Assembly: GCA_964385705.1 (NCBI GenBank)
Contig: CAYLQG010000052.1
Coordinates: 1 to 10,604 of the forward strand
From: DATKGN01 sp964385705
GTDB lineage: Bacteria; Patescibacteriota; Microgenomatia; UBA10105; UBA927
Direction: 5' to 3'
DNA length: 10,604 nucleotides
A program made the position numbers and the translations under genes. Position 1 is the first letter of the stretch. The number at the start of each line of letters is the position of its first letter. Of this stretch, positions 1 to 6,971 are shown piece after piece. The notes beneath the pieces are model-generated. The model had not been told where the DNA came from. It saw only the letters and a list, made by a program, of their open reading frames with translations, and made no database searches.

Positions 1-670
1 ATGTGCTCGTCAGGTCGAAAAATGCGTGAATAATACGTGCGCTCGTAAACTTTGATTTGCCGTATCGACGTGCGTGATGAGCCACGGGGACTTCACTGAC
101 GTGAAATCCGCGTGCAGCCGCAAGAATGGGAAAATACCGATGGAGTTCTCCATACAGATGAATTTCCTTTGCAACATCGCGTGTACAGGCCTTAAGACCG
201 GAATTCATATCATGGAGCTTCACGCCGTAAACACGAGACACGATCGAATTAAATAGACGTGAGGACAACCGTTTTATAAACGTGTCTCGACGGTTCGTTC
301 GCCAGCCGATAACCAGGTCGCTATCCGCTTTCAGTCGGTCTAAAAGTGCCGGAATAGCTGCCGGCTCATCCTGCAGATCCGCGTCCAGCGTAACGAGGTA
401 CTCACCTTTTGCATGGGAAAATCCGACAGCTAACGCCGCAGACTTACCCAAATTTTTTCTGAACCGGAGAAGGACTATAGCACGTTTTTCCTGAGTCCGG
501 ATCGTTTTGAGTTCTTCAAAACCACCGTCAGTGCTTCCGTCATCAATATAAATGTATTCAATGATTTCCCACCCGGCTGGCTTCACAAAATCAAGCTGCT
601 TCGTAAGTTCCCGCAAGCTCTCGCGTTCGTTATAAAACGGGATAACGATACTTACTGTCCGTTGTTTCAT
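1..670 (-). CDS. Family 2 glycosyltransferase (DPM/GtrB-like), 3' end cut by the window
   Basis: Transfers a sugar from a nucleotide-sugar donor, in this subgroup usually to a polyprenyl-phosphate carrier at the inner face of the membrane. I translated the minus strand from ATG 670-668 and it stays open for 223 codons to the window edge. It begins MKQRTVSIVIPFYNERESLR, the usual GT-A start. The nucleotide-binding YIDDGSTDGG lies at about residues 41-50, the metal-binding LDADLQDEP (DxD) at about 95-103, and the NSGLKACTRD acceptor-side motif near 155. After that come a HRYFPILAAARGF stretch and a GKSK motif, both typical of dolichol-phosphate-sugar synthase relatives. A C-terminal membrane region, if present, lies outside the window. 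The start codon overlaps the stop of the upstream DUF2079 gene (ATGA), so translation is probably coupled. No Shine-Dalgarno sequence is visible. The family is certain; the sugar and acceptor are unknown. Confidence 0.93.
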   Translation of the reverse strand, partial: MKQRTVSIVIPFYNERESLRELTKQLDFVKPAGWEIIEYIYIDDGSTDGGFEELKTIRTQEKRAIVLLRFRKNLGKSAALAVGFSHAKGEYLVTLDADLQDEPAAIPALLDRLKADSDLVIGWRTNRRDTFIKRLSSRLFNSIVSRVYGVKLHDMNSGLKACTRDVAKEIHLYGELHRYFPILAAARGFHVSEVPVAHHARRYGKSKFTSARIIHAFFDLTST

Positions 671-2163
671 AAGGTTTGACGTTTAAATGCGAAAAATAAA
701 CCGCTTTGGGCGATTAACTGATAATCCTTGTCTTTCAGTAATGATTGTAATACACGCTTTTGTTCGTCGCCACTCGGCCATGCATATTGATCACCCAATA
801 ATACTACGACATAGTCGGCAATGGTAGCGTTAATAGGATAATTATATAAAATTTTCCTTTCGGAAAAATGGGCACCGATATTGTTTGTCGCTGACACAGA
901 GTACCTGGAGGGGATACTTTTGGCTACCTGTTTCATGACCGTTTTTTCCGGTTGTACCGTATGGAAAAACCAAAAACGCGAATGCACCCCGTACGGCAAT
1001 TCCCCCCAATAATATGCGGATCCCAGTATACAGGCGCCCACAATAACCGAAAGGATTATCCAGCTGTTCTTTTTAACGAAGGTTTTCGTCCGAAGCATCG
1101 ACTCGGCGACAGCAAAGCCGTAAATCGACGACACAAATACCCACGGTGATATACCGCTTGTATATTGATAATCAATCATACGCATCATCTGATTGTTGCT
1201 AAGGACATTAATCCCGAGATTCGGCAACGCAAATAATAATGTCCACGGCGATAGTAAAGATAAAAACGCGGTTGGCGCTAATAATTGATAATAATAATGA
1301 AGCCTGTCAGGCGCGAAGGCCGATATGAATGCCTGCCACGGATGCTTAAAGATATTCCTCAAAATTTCATTCATGTTTGCGCCGTATTCTGACAAATACG
1401 CGAGTGCCCAATATTGTTTTGACGGAGTCACGGCCGGTATAAACTTCCAGAATAATAAATAAAATATGAGAGAACTGACAGCGAAAACAGAGGCACCGAA
1501 CGCTTTAAATTTCGGCTTAAAAAACCAGCAGACTCCCAGCATTGCGGAAATGGCCCAAAACTGTTCTTTTCCGAGCGCGGCAAGCACGATGAATACGGTA
1601 AAAGCAATCGGGTTTTCGACTACAAAGTACCAATATGCGAATAACAGGAATGTCGTCGTGAGAGAGGTGGCATGAAAATCATGAAGCGTATTCATCTGTA
1701 TCGTGGGATAAAGGAGATACGCTGCGCTGAAGAGCAATGCTATCCATTTTTTGCGGATAACCTTCTTCGCCAGCCAATAAATTGGCACGGCACCGCAAGC
1801 CAATGCAACGGCCTGTATTATGAGAAGCATCTTCGGGTTTGACCATATAAGATAAAACGGGGCAAGCAAAATTAAGAGGAAGTCAGCATGCACTGCGAGG
1901 CGCGATTCCTGAGCTGTACCCATCGGGTCAGTGAGCGTAAACCCGTTCCCGTGAAGTACGTTCCACACCGTCTGATCCATATTACCCAAATCCAAACGGA
2001 GTGAAAAGAAGTTGTCATGCCGCAAAAAGGAGTCGTAAGTGAAATATCCGATAAACAGCAGTATTAGGCATAATAACAACAATTTGACGGTTTTTTCCGA
2101 TGCCAAAATTTGTTGCAATTTGTTAAACCAGCCCGGGGAATTCGAATATTTTTTGTTCTGCAT
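667..2163 (-). CDS. DUF2079 polytopic membrane protein (GT-C-like)
   Basis: 498 residues, a multi-pass membrane protein recognisable as DUF2079, a family resembling GT-C glycosyltransferases that use lipid-linked sugars. After a short cytoplasmic N-terminus, TM1 is at about 27-43. The first outer loop holds the family signature RLDLGNMDQTVWN (about 56-68), whose acidic residues D58 and D63 sit where GT-C enzymes keep their catalytic carboxylates. Further family marks are SRLAVHAD (about 87-94), HDFH (161-164) and GKEQ (198-201). More hydrophobic helices follow, then a soluble-looking C-terminal segment from about 400. Start ATG 2163 is preceded by AT-rich DNA without a clear Shine-Dalgarno sequence. 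The gene overlaps the GT2 gene by 4 nt, which suggests the GT2 product makes a polyprenyl-linked sugar that this protein transfers outside the membrane. That is an inference; DUF2079 has no established reaction that I know of. Confidence 0.9.
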   Translation of the reverse strand: MQNKKYSNSPGWFNKLQQILASEKTVKLLLLCLILLFIGYFTYDSFLRHDNFFSLRLDLGNMDQTVWNVLHGNGFTLTDPMGTAQESRLAVHADFLLILLAPFYLIWSNPKMLLIIQAVALACGAVPIYWLAKKVIRKKWIALLFSAAYLLYPTIQMNTLHDFHATSLTTTFLLFAYWYFVVENPIAFTVFIVLAALGKEQFWAISAMLGVCWFFKPKFKAFGASVFAVSSLIFYLLFWKFIPAVTPSKQYWALAYLSEYGANMNEILRNIFKHPWQAFISAFAPDRLHYYYQLLAPTAFLSLLSPWTLLFALPNLGINVLSNNQMMRMIDYQYTSGISPWVFVSSIYGFAVAESMLRTKTFVKKNSWIILSVIVGACILGSAYYWGELPYGVHSRFWFFHTVQPEKTVMKQVAKSIPSRYSVSATNNIGAHFSERKILYNYPINATIADYVVVLLGDQYAWPSGDEQKRVLQSLLKDKDYQLIAQSGLFFAFKRQTL

Positions 2164-2196
2164 CGAAATAATGGAAATAATAATTTATAAAATTAT

Positions 2197-2218
2197 CCCA
2201 CTCGTATCTGAAAGTGGG
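2197..2218 (-). terminator. Hairpin with weak T-rich tail between the hydrolase and DUF2079 genes
   Basis: A perfect 6-bp inverted repeat (CCCACT / AGTGGG) with a 10-nt loop. Read on the minus strand it is followed by ATAATTTTAT, so it could end transcription from the YdjM-like gene about 100 bp upstream. The T run is interrupted and the stem is short, so a regulatory or neutral hairpin is equally possible. It also lies in the probable promoter region of the DUF2079 gene. Confidence 0.3.
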
Positions 2219-2318
2219 CTGAATATTTACCTATCAAACGTTAGTCGTTATTGTGCCATCTTATGCAGCATGATGCAAGCTGTTTGCCACAAACGTCATG
2301 AGTAATATTTATATACTA

Positions 2319-2897
2319 TTATCGGATGATATATCGGGTGACAAATTCAATAAATTTCCCATAATGCGTATAGATGAGATATCCGTTAAGTAACAATAAA
2401 CCAGGAAAAACGCCGAGCGTCTCCACAAAACTCCCCGTCGTAACCCGAAGCGCTTTGAGTGGAGGAAATCCCATTCTCACAGGGATGGGAAACAGCCACG
2501 GAACCCCTTCTTTCGTAATCGTATCCATCACAAGGTGCGACGCATAGCCGAACATAAACGCCCACCAGACAATATGCATATCGACTAACAGGAATTTATG
2601 CACATACGCCAATACAAACGACAGTCCCCACCCTGCAAGCCCCATCCCGATAACTGAATGGGATATCATCCGATGATGGCCAAGAAGCGGCGAGATAATG
2701 TGTCCGAAAATAGATCCGGCTGGTATTTTCCGCCATAAATCCGCGGTCGGCTGATCTAAGTCCGGAGTCACCCCCCCGACGGCGCACATCACCCCCGCCA
2801 CCACTGCTGTGGCTAAACTCATCCGTATGAGAGGCTCATACGTGAGAAATACCGTCAACGTGGTAAGCGCAGCCAGATCATGAGTTCTTCCGGTCAT
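2319..2897 (-). CDS. YdjM-family (DUF457) membrane-bound metal-dependent hydrolase
   Basis: 192 residues, close to the usual length for the YdjM/DUF457 family of predicted inner-membrane metal-dependent hydrolases. Its E. coli namesake is LexA-controlled and no substrate is firmly known. The family's metal-ligand pattern is complete: H6 in the N-terminal TGRTHDL, D46 and D48 in GGVTPDLDQP, HHRMISHS at 74-81, and HLVMD at 121-125. Hydrophobic helices lie at about 26-43, 82-99, 104-124 and 158-177. ATG 2897 is only 14 nt after the stop of the exported-protein gene, so the two probably share a transcript. There is no good Shine-Dalgarno sequence. A TATTAT hexamer at 2904-2909, exactly 6 nt before the ATG, could also serve as its own leaderless promoter. 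I saw no LexA-box-like palindrome just upstream. Family confident, function unknown. Confidence 0.88.
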   Translation of the reverse strand: MTGRTHDLAALTTLTVFLTYEPLIRMSLATAVVAGVMCAVGGVTPDLDQPTADLWRKIPAGSIFGHIISPLLGHHRMISHSVIGMGLAGWGLSFVLAYVHKFLLVDMHIVWWAFMFGYASHLVMDTITKEGVPWLFPIPVRMGFPPLKALRVTTGSFVETLGVFPGLLLLNGYLIYTHYGKFIEFVTRYIIR

Positions 2898-2911
2898 GAA
2901 ATTATAATACC

Positions 2912-3511
2912 TTATTTGTCGGAAAATTGAATTTGTTTATATACGTCATACCAGTTATTCGCAATACTCTGTTGCGCCTCGACTAGTGTTATAACACCGT
3001 CACACACTTCTTTGTGTAAATAATTCTCAACGAGGTCTTTTTCGTTCGTCGACGGATGGGGCTCCGGCCAGAGATTTTTCGGATCTTTTGGGCTCCCTCC
3101 TAGCTCAAGAGATATGAAATGATCCTCTTCATAGTCAGTCATATTCGTATCGCTAAATCCATATTCCGTTATCTGTTGTTTCTTCAGTGCGTTGGTATAG
3201 ACAACGGCCGGCCGGACCGTTTGAGTGTATCCCGATTTGCAAATCGTGGCATCTATATTTTCCTGCGTAACTGCGGGATCAGTGACTCCCGGCGTGCAGT
3301 TATGGTCAGGAAGATACGCCTGCGGATCGGACTCATTCACATGAATCGCCTGACAGGTGCTTCCGGTCGTCTCCGAGAGCACATTACCAGGTGTCGGAGT
3401 CGGGGTACTAGGCGGCATTGATGTTTGTTTTGTCCCCTGATTCGTCGACAAAAACAAAACAACAACGATAAATAGTGTGACGAGTGTAAATAATTGTTTT
3501 GATCTTCTCAT
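2912..3511 (-). CDS. Membrane-anchored exported protein with HNH-like DH...N motif
   Basis: 199 residues. The N-terminus is a basic MRRSK followed by a hydrophobic segment (about 7-22), then a Thr/Pro-rich linker (about 30-42, SMPPSTPTPTPG). This is a signal anchor or signal peptide, with no lipobox cysteine. The mature domain carries four cysteines (C53, C72, C91, C170), enough for two disulfides outside the cell. Its core motif is YEEDHFISLELGG (127-139) followed by DPKNLWPEP (143-151). The DH...LGG...N arrangement resembles beta-beta-alpha-metal (HNH) nucleases, where the His of DH is the general base and the later Asn helps bind metal. The tail (about 160-190) is an amphipathic helix region with ENYLHKEVC. 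I know this motif set from conserved proteins usually left as hypothetical, so nuclease activity is an inference. The start overlaps the upstream small membrane gene (ATGA), implying coupled translation. Confidence 0.8.
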   Translation of the reverse strand: MRRSKQLFTLVTLFIVVVLFLSTNQGTKQTSMPPSTPTPTPGNVLSETTGSTCQAIHVNESDPQAYLPDHNCTPGVTDPAVTQENIDATICKSGYTQTVRPAVVYTNALKKQQITEYGFSDTNMTDYEEDHFISLELGGSPKDPKNLWPEPHPSTNEKDLVENYLHKEVCDGVITLVEAQQSIANNWYDVYKQIQFSDK

Positions 3512-3738
3512 TTTAATCCGCGGATTTTTCTCTTCGCATCGCTTTCATGATCAGCGATGAAGAAACAAATAAAAAATAGGACGACTTCTGCCAAAATAAT
3601 CCATATATATGGATGATCGAGGGTCAATTTGTACCGATTCCAAGCGGTTATTATAAGGACGCTTATGAAAATAAACGCGACCCCTGATTTCGGAACGAAG
3701 TACCAAAAATTTATCATGTATCTCATTATTATCATCAA
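3508..3738 (-). CDS. Small two-helix membrane protein, unknown function
   Basis: 76 residues, not recognised. Two hydrophobic segments (about 18-33 and 44-62) are joined by a short polar loop. The C-terminus is charged and basic (KRKIRGLK), which by the positive-inside rule suggests a hairpin with both ends in the cytoplasm. Several Met codons sit at the start (residues 1, 2, 5 and 8), and I cannot tell which is used. A weak GCGGGA precedes the first by about 5 nt. The gene looks real because its TGA overlaps the ATG of the exported nuclease-like protein, a coupling that is unlikely to arise by chance. It could be a partner, anchor or immunity-like protein for that product, but nothing in the sequence shows which. 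Confidence 0.6.
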   Translation of the reverse strand: MMIIMRYMINFWYFVPKSGVAFIFISVLIITAWNRYKLTLDHPYIWIILAEVVLFFICFFIADHESDAKRKIRGLK

Positions 3739-3909
3739 GTCCCGCTAAAATTCAAGAAAGAATACATAATATTGTTGTATACTATATGAGGGAATGTTTA
3801 AGTTTGGGCTTTATACTGGCCCGATAGGGTTGGTCTCCGGCGCTTCGTTTTTGGAAAGACTTACACCCGATCAATAAGCGAAATCCACACTTTGTATAAG
3901 TTGTTTTAT
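3739..3909. promoter_or_regulatory. Divergent intergenic region with promoter-like AT-rich elements
   Basis: This spacer of about 170 bp separates the minus-strand group starting at 3738 from the plus-strand MFS gene. Promoter-like hexamers are present: TATACT on the plus strand (3778-3783 and 3812-3817), TATAAG (3895-3900), and on the minus strand TATAGT (3781-3786) and TATTAT (3766-3771). None has a convincing -35 partner at 16-18 bp. TATAAG ends 9 nt before the ATG at 3910, which would leave a leader of only a few nucleotides. Promoters in both directions must lie here, but I cannot place them exactly. Confidence 0.35.
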
Positions 3910-5202
3910 ATGAATATATTTCAAAAATACAGCGATAAAACATTTTCATCACTCAAGATCCGGAACTACCGTCTGTATTTTATCGGACAAGGGATTTCAC
4001 TTGCCGGCACCTGGATGCAGACCGTTGCACAGGCGTGGCTCGTTCTTCAGATTTCCCATTCCGGCACGACGCTCGGCATTGTTTCGGCACTTCAGTTTTT
4101 GCCGATTTTACTCTTCGGACCGATGGCGGGCGTACTTGTAGACCGCTACTCCAAAAAAACAATTCTCTACTATACACAGGCGGTCTCTGCCATACTTGCG
4201 CTCGCTCTCGGAATACTTGTTGTGATGGGACACATCCAGCTCTGGGAGGTCTATGTGTTGGCGCTTTTGCTCGGACTCGTCGGTGCACTTGATAACCCGG
4301 CACGCCAGACATTTGTTCTTGAAATGGTCGGGGAAAATGAACTTTCAAACGCAGTGACCTTGAGCACCGCGGAACTCAATCTCGCCCGTGTCGCGGGACC
4401 CGCACTTGCGGGAGCCCTTATCGCAACGGTCGGATTGTCAGCTTGTTTTATACTGAACGCCGTATCATACGTCGCAGTCATCTTCGTATTTTTCATGATG
4501 AACGATAAGGAAATTCACGCACTCGCGACAACTAAAAAACTGAAAGGCCAGCTATCTGAAGGATTTCGGTACGTTCTCTCCACTCCCTACCTTCGTGATG
4601 CACTTATCATCATGGCTATCATAGGGACGTTTACCTATGAATTTGCAGTAAACCTGCCTCTTTTTACCCAATTCACCCTCCACGGTGATGCCGGCACGTA
4701 CGCAGTTCTCACAGCGTTTATGGGAATGGGAGCCGTCATCGGAGGATTATATACCGCCCATAGAGCGCAGGCGACCGAACGGATGCTCGTGAATACGGCA
4801 TTCTTTTTAGGCCTAAGTACACTTCTCACCTCACTCATGCCGACGGCATTTTTTGCATTTGCATCTCTCGCGATTGTCGGATATTTTTCCGTAAATTTTA
4901 TATCACAAAGCAATATCCTCCTTCAGCTTAAATCAATTCCTGAAATGCGCGGACGCGTTATGGCGCTCTGGACAGTGGCATTTTTGGGATCAACGGTGAT
5001 CGGCGCTCCCGTCATCGGGTGGATCGGACAGACACTTAGTCCCCGCTGGGGGTTGGGCGTAAGCGGTTTTGCGGCGATCATCGCGGCGGGCTACGGGATG
5101 GTCAGAATGCGCGGAACGACACAACAACAGATCCCAGAGCAAATAATGCTTGAAAGCGAGGAAGCACAATTAACAGAAGAGAAAGAAACGAGAGCCATAT
5201 AG
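3910..5202 (+). CDS. MFS_3 family exporter
   Basis: 430 residues from ATG 3910; an in-frame TTG at 3892 would add six residues. A multi-pass major facilitator of the MFS_3/EntS type, which are mostly proton-driven drug or siderophore exporters. The N-terminus FSSLKIRNYRLYFIGQGISL with a following GTWMQTVAQAWLV is the family's signature start. Motif A between TM2 and TM3 reads GPMAGVLVDRYSKK (about 70-83). The conserved DNPARQTFVLEMV and the later ARVAGPALAG (TM5 region) and MRGRVMALWTVAFLG (second half) also match. The C-terminal tail is hydrophilic and Glu-rich. I preferred the ATG because the added TTG residues contribute nothing conserved and neither start has a Shine-Dalgarno sequence. 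It converges with another MFS_3 gene and stands alone on its strand. The exported compound cannot be read from the sequence. Confidence 0.9.
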   Translation: MNIFQKYSDKTFSSLKIRNYRLYFIGQGISLAGTWMQTVAQAWLVLQISHSGTTLGIVSALQFLPILLFGPMAGVLVDRYSKKTILYYTQAVSAILALALGILVVMGHIQLWEVYVLALLLGLVGALDNPARQTFVLEMVGENELSNAVTLSTAELNLARVAGPALAGALIATVGLSACFILNAVSYVAVIFVFFMMNDKEIHALATTKKLKGQLSEGFRYVLSTPYLRDALIIMAIIGTFTYEFAVNLPLFTQFTLHGDAGTYAVLTAFMGMGAVIGGLYTAHRAQATERMLVNTAFFLGLSTLLTSLMPTAFFAFASLAIVGYFSVNFISQSNILLQLKSIPEMRGRVMALWTVAFLGSTVIGAPVIGWIGQTLSPRWGLGVSGFAAIIAAGYGMVRMRGTTQQQIPEQIMLESEEAQLTEEKETRAI

Positions 5203-5206
5203 CACA

Positions 5207-5257
5207 AATACCTCAAACGTTCGCCATCCAAATTCTGAAACGAACACGGTATTTTTT
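5207..5257 (+). terminator. Probable intrinsic terminator after the plus-strand MFS gene
   Basis: A stem AATACC/GGTATT (5207-5212 with 5248-5253) encloses an inner stem GTTCG/CGAAC (5219-5223 with 5241-5245) and a 17-nt loop. The outer arm runs into TTTTTT (5252-5257). The internal loop is asymmetric (6 against 2 nt), so the hairpin is not ideal. Its position 4 bp after the MFS stop, and between convergent genes, makes a terminator the likely role. Confidence 0.45.
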
Positions 5258-5296
5258 AAGACTATTAAAATTCAACGCGTAGTATTCAATGCCCCG

Positions 5297-5611
5297 TTAA
5301 TTTTCATCATAAATTTTCAATGCCTCAGGAAGCATTGAAACGACCGGCTTAATACCTGCGACTGTTATGGTCATGATGATGGCATCAACAACCTCTTCTC
5401 TTTTTGCTCCGAGTTTTTTAGCCATCGGGACATGAAATTTAACCGCCACCGGGTCTCCCAACGCGGCTTTCATGGCGATGTAAATAAGTTGCTTCGTCTT
5501 CTCATCCAATCCCTTTGAGTCGCGGATCGATTGAATCAAACTGTCAAACGCTTTGGCAACATCAGGGGCTTCCTTTTGAAAAATTTCCATTGGGTTCTGT
5601 ATATTATCCAT
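5297..5611 (-). CDS. AhpD-like / carboxymuconolactone decarboxylase family protein without the CxxC pair
   Basis: 104 residues, a single all-helical CMD/AhpD-like domain. Recognisable parts are the helix LDEKTKQLIYIAMKAALGDP (about 35-54), the VKFHVPMAKKLGAKREEVVDAI stretch containing H60 (about 57-78), and a closing helix with AGIKPVVSMLPEAL. AhpD peroxidases have C-x-x-C-x-x-x-H; here the positions 4 and 7 before H60 are A56 and D53, and the protein has no cysteine at all. Thiol-peroxidase chemistry is therefore excluded and a decarboxylase-like or structural role is more likely. It starts inside the end of the upstream MFS gene (8-nt overlap) behind a perfect Shine-Dalgarno sequence, so it is cotranslated with the exporter. 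Family confident, activity unknown. Confidence 0.85.
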   Translation of the reverse strand: MDNIQNPMEIFQKEAPDVAKAFDSLIQSIRDSKGLDEKTKQLIYIAMKAALGDPVAVKFHVPMAKKLGAKREEVVDAIIMTITVAGIKPVVSMLPEALKIYDEN

Positions 5612-6860
5612 TTGATCTCACCTCCTCAAAGTTTCTCACTTCAGGCACGAATAAAGTAGACAAACTGACGGCAAAAAATAATAATCCCGCAATCAAAAAC
5701 ATATAGAATACGCTCATTTTAACAGCCAAACCGGCGGATATCTCCGACAGAGGCACTAGCCCAACCGAACATAACATGATGATACTCATAACCCTCCCCA
5801 TCATTCGTTCTGGCACCTGATGTTGGATCAGCGTGATGAAGGAGATGGAGACATATCCACTGATCATAGCCATGATGAAACTGAGCGCTCCATAGGCAAA
5901 GGTTGAGTTGGCGGCGGACATTAACGCCAAAAATACTCCCATGAAAGCCGTCGTGATCAGTAATACCGATGTACTTTTAAATACCGGAGAAACTTTTGTC
6001 AGCACACCAACCAATAAAAAACCGATGAGAACTCCGACACCATACATAGACATAATAATTCCATAACTGGCTGCACCCCCAACTAATTTAGCGTTTGCTA
6101 CCACCGGAATTCCTATAAAAAACGGACCGACAACAAGAAAATTAATCGTCGCGACCAGAACTAAAATATACCGGAGTCCGATATTTGACCAAGCGTATCT
6201 GATACCCGCGACAATTGAAGCCATAATATTTTCTTTCATTTCCGTGACCTTTACCATCGGGACTTTTATCGCCCGCAGGGTCAGGAGTGAGACCACAAAC
6301 GTAAAAGCGTCAAAAACCATAGCGAACCCGATGCCCGTTAGGCTGTGATTGCCTTTATCCAATAGACCAATGAGAAAACCGACTAACGCAGGCCCGACAA
6401 ATTGGCTCAACTGGGCAGAACCCATGATGTAAGTGTTCGCTTGGGCCAGATCCTCCTTAGGTGACAGTCGGGTGACAATACTCGTTTGTGACGGCATGAA
6501 AAAAGCGTCTGCGATACCGAAGACGAGAGCATAGAGATAGATCATCCACAGAGTCACGTGTCCCGTAAGAATCATTGCTGCCAATAAACCCACATTGATT
6601 AATCTGACGAGGTTTGAGACAAGCATCACGTTCCGCGGCGAAAAGCGATCGGTCAGCGCCCCGCCTACGAGCATAAAGACCGCCCGGGGGATACCAGCCA
6701 GGGCTAAAACCAGACCTAAAATGAGAGGGTCACCGGTTAACTTCAATATCAACCAAGGGAGGGCTATCAACGTAAATTGGTCACCGAGATTTGAAATCGT
6801 TTCACCCCAGAATAACAGGCGGAAATTCGAATTAGCCATTAGTGGTGATCTGTCTTTCAT
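5604..6860 (-). CDS. MFS_3 family exporter (macrolide-efflux-like)
   Basis: 418 residues from ATG 6860; an in-frame TTG at 6887 would add nine residues but overlaps the likely -10 box. A multi-pass major facilitator of the same broad family as the plus-strand exporter, resembling the MefA-type drug exporters. Landmarks are FRLLFWGETISNLGDQFTLI at the N-terminus, motif A GGALTDRFSPRN (about 66-77), ADAFFMPSQTSIV and LSQFVGPALVGFLIG in the first half, and VPERMMGRVMSIIML in the second. AAAGAG about 4 nt before the ATG is a modest Shine-Dalgarno. It follows the DinB-like gene after 111 bp with its own promoter-like box, and overlaps the AhpD-like gene by 8 nt. Drug export fits the neighbours but the substrate is unproven. 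Confidence 0.9.
   Translation of the reverse strand: MKDRSPLMANSNFRLLFWGETISNLGDQFTLIALPWLILKLTGDPLILGLVLALAGIPRAVFMLVGGALTDRFSPRNVMLVSNLVRLINVGLLAAMILTGHVTLWMIYLYALVFGIADAFFMPSQTSIVTRLSPKEDLAQANTYIMGSAQLSQFVGPALVGFLIGLLDKGNHSLTGIGFAMVFDAFTFVVSLLTLRAIKVPMVKVTEMKENIMASIVAGIRYAWSNIGLRYILVLVATINFLVVGPFFIGIPVVANAKLVGGAASYGIIMSMYGVGVLIGFLLVGVLTKVSPVFKSTSVLLITTAFMGVFLALMSAANSTFAYGALSFIMAMISGYVSISFITLIQHQVPERMMGRVMSIIMLCSVGLVPLSEISAGLAVKMSVFYMFLIAGLLFFAVSLSTLFVPEVRNFEEVRSNG
5618..5627 (-). promoter_or_regulatory. Near-perfect Shine-Dalgarno for the AhpD-like gene
   Basis: On the minus strand GAGGAGGTGA lies 6 nt before ATG 5611-5609, inside the last codons of the MFS gene. It matches the 16S rRNA anti-Shine-Dalgarno almost fully. 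It fixes the start of the AhpD-like gene and stands out in a window where most genes have no such site. Confidence 0.85.
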
Positions 6861-6876
6861 AATCTCTTTACGACGG

Positions 6877-6882
6877 ATTATA
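6877..6882 (-). promoter_or_regulatory. Candidate -10 box for the minus-strand MFS gene
   Basis: TATAAT on the minus strand, 16 nt before ATG 6860. Transcription would start near 6870, leaving a leader of about 10 nt that just includes the AAAGAG ribosome site. No convincing -35 is seen at 16-18 bp. Confidence 0.4.
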
Positions 6883-6971
6883 CGCAATTATGACCACGAC
6901 AGAAGTGATCTAAATTACATCGGATTCGTTCAAGGATTTGCAGGCAATCATTCAAAGACTTGGAATATGAA

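Noticed and set aside
74..494. Two plus-strand open frames of 60 and 70 codons
   Set aside because: They are antisense to the clear GT2 glycosyltransferase frame, which I translated through the whole region.
2039..2305. 88-codon plus-strand open frame partly in the 2164-2318 spacer
   Set aside because: Most of it is antisense to DUF2079; there is no ribosome site, and composition is that of AT-rich spacer DNA.
3980..4913. Open frames of 81-122 codons on the minus strand and one of 85 on the plus strand
   Set aside because: They overlap the well-supported MFS exporter in other frames, have low-complexity arginine- or serine-rich translations, and lack start signals.
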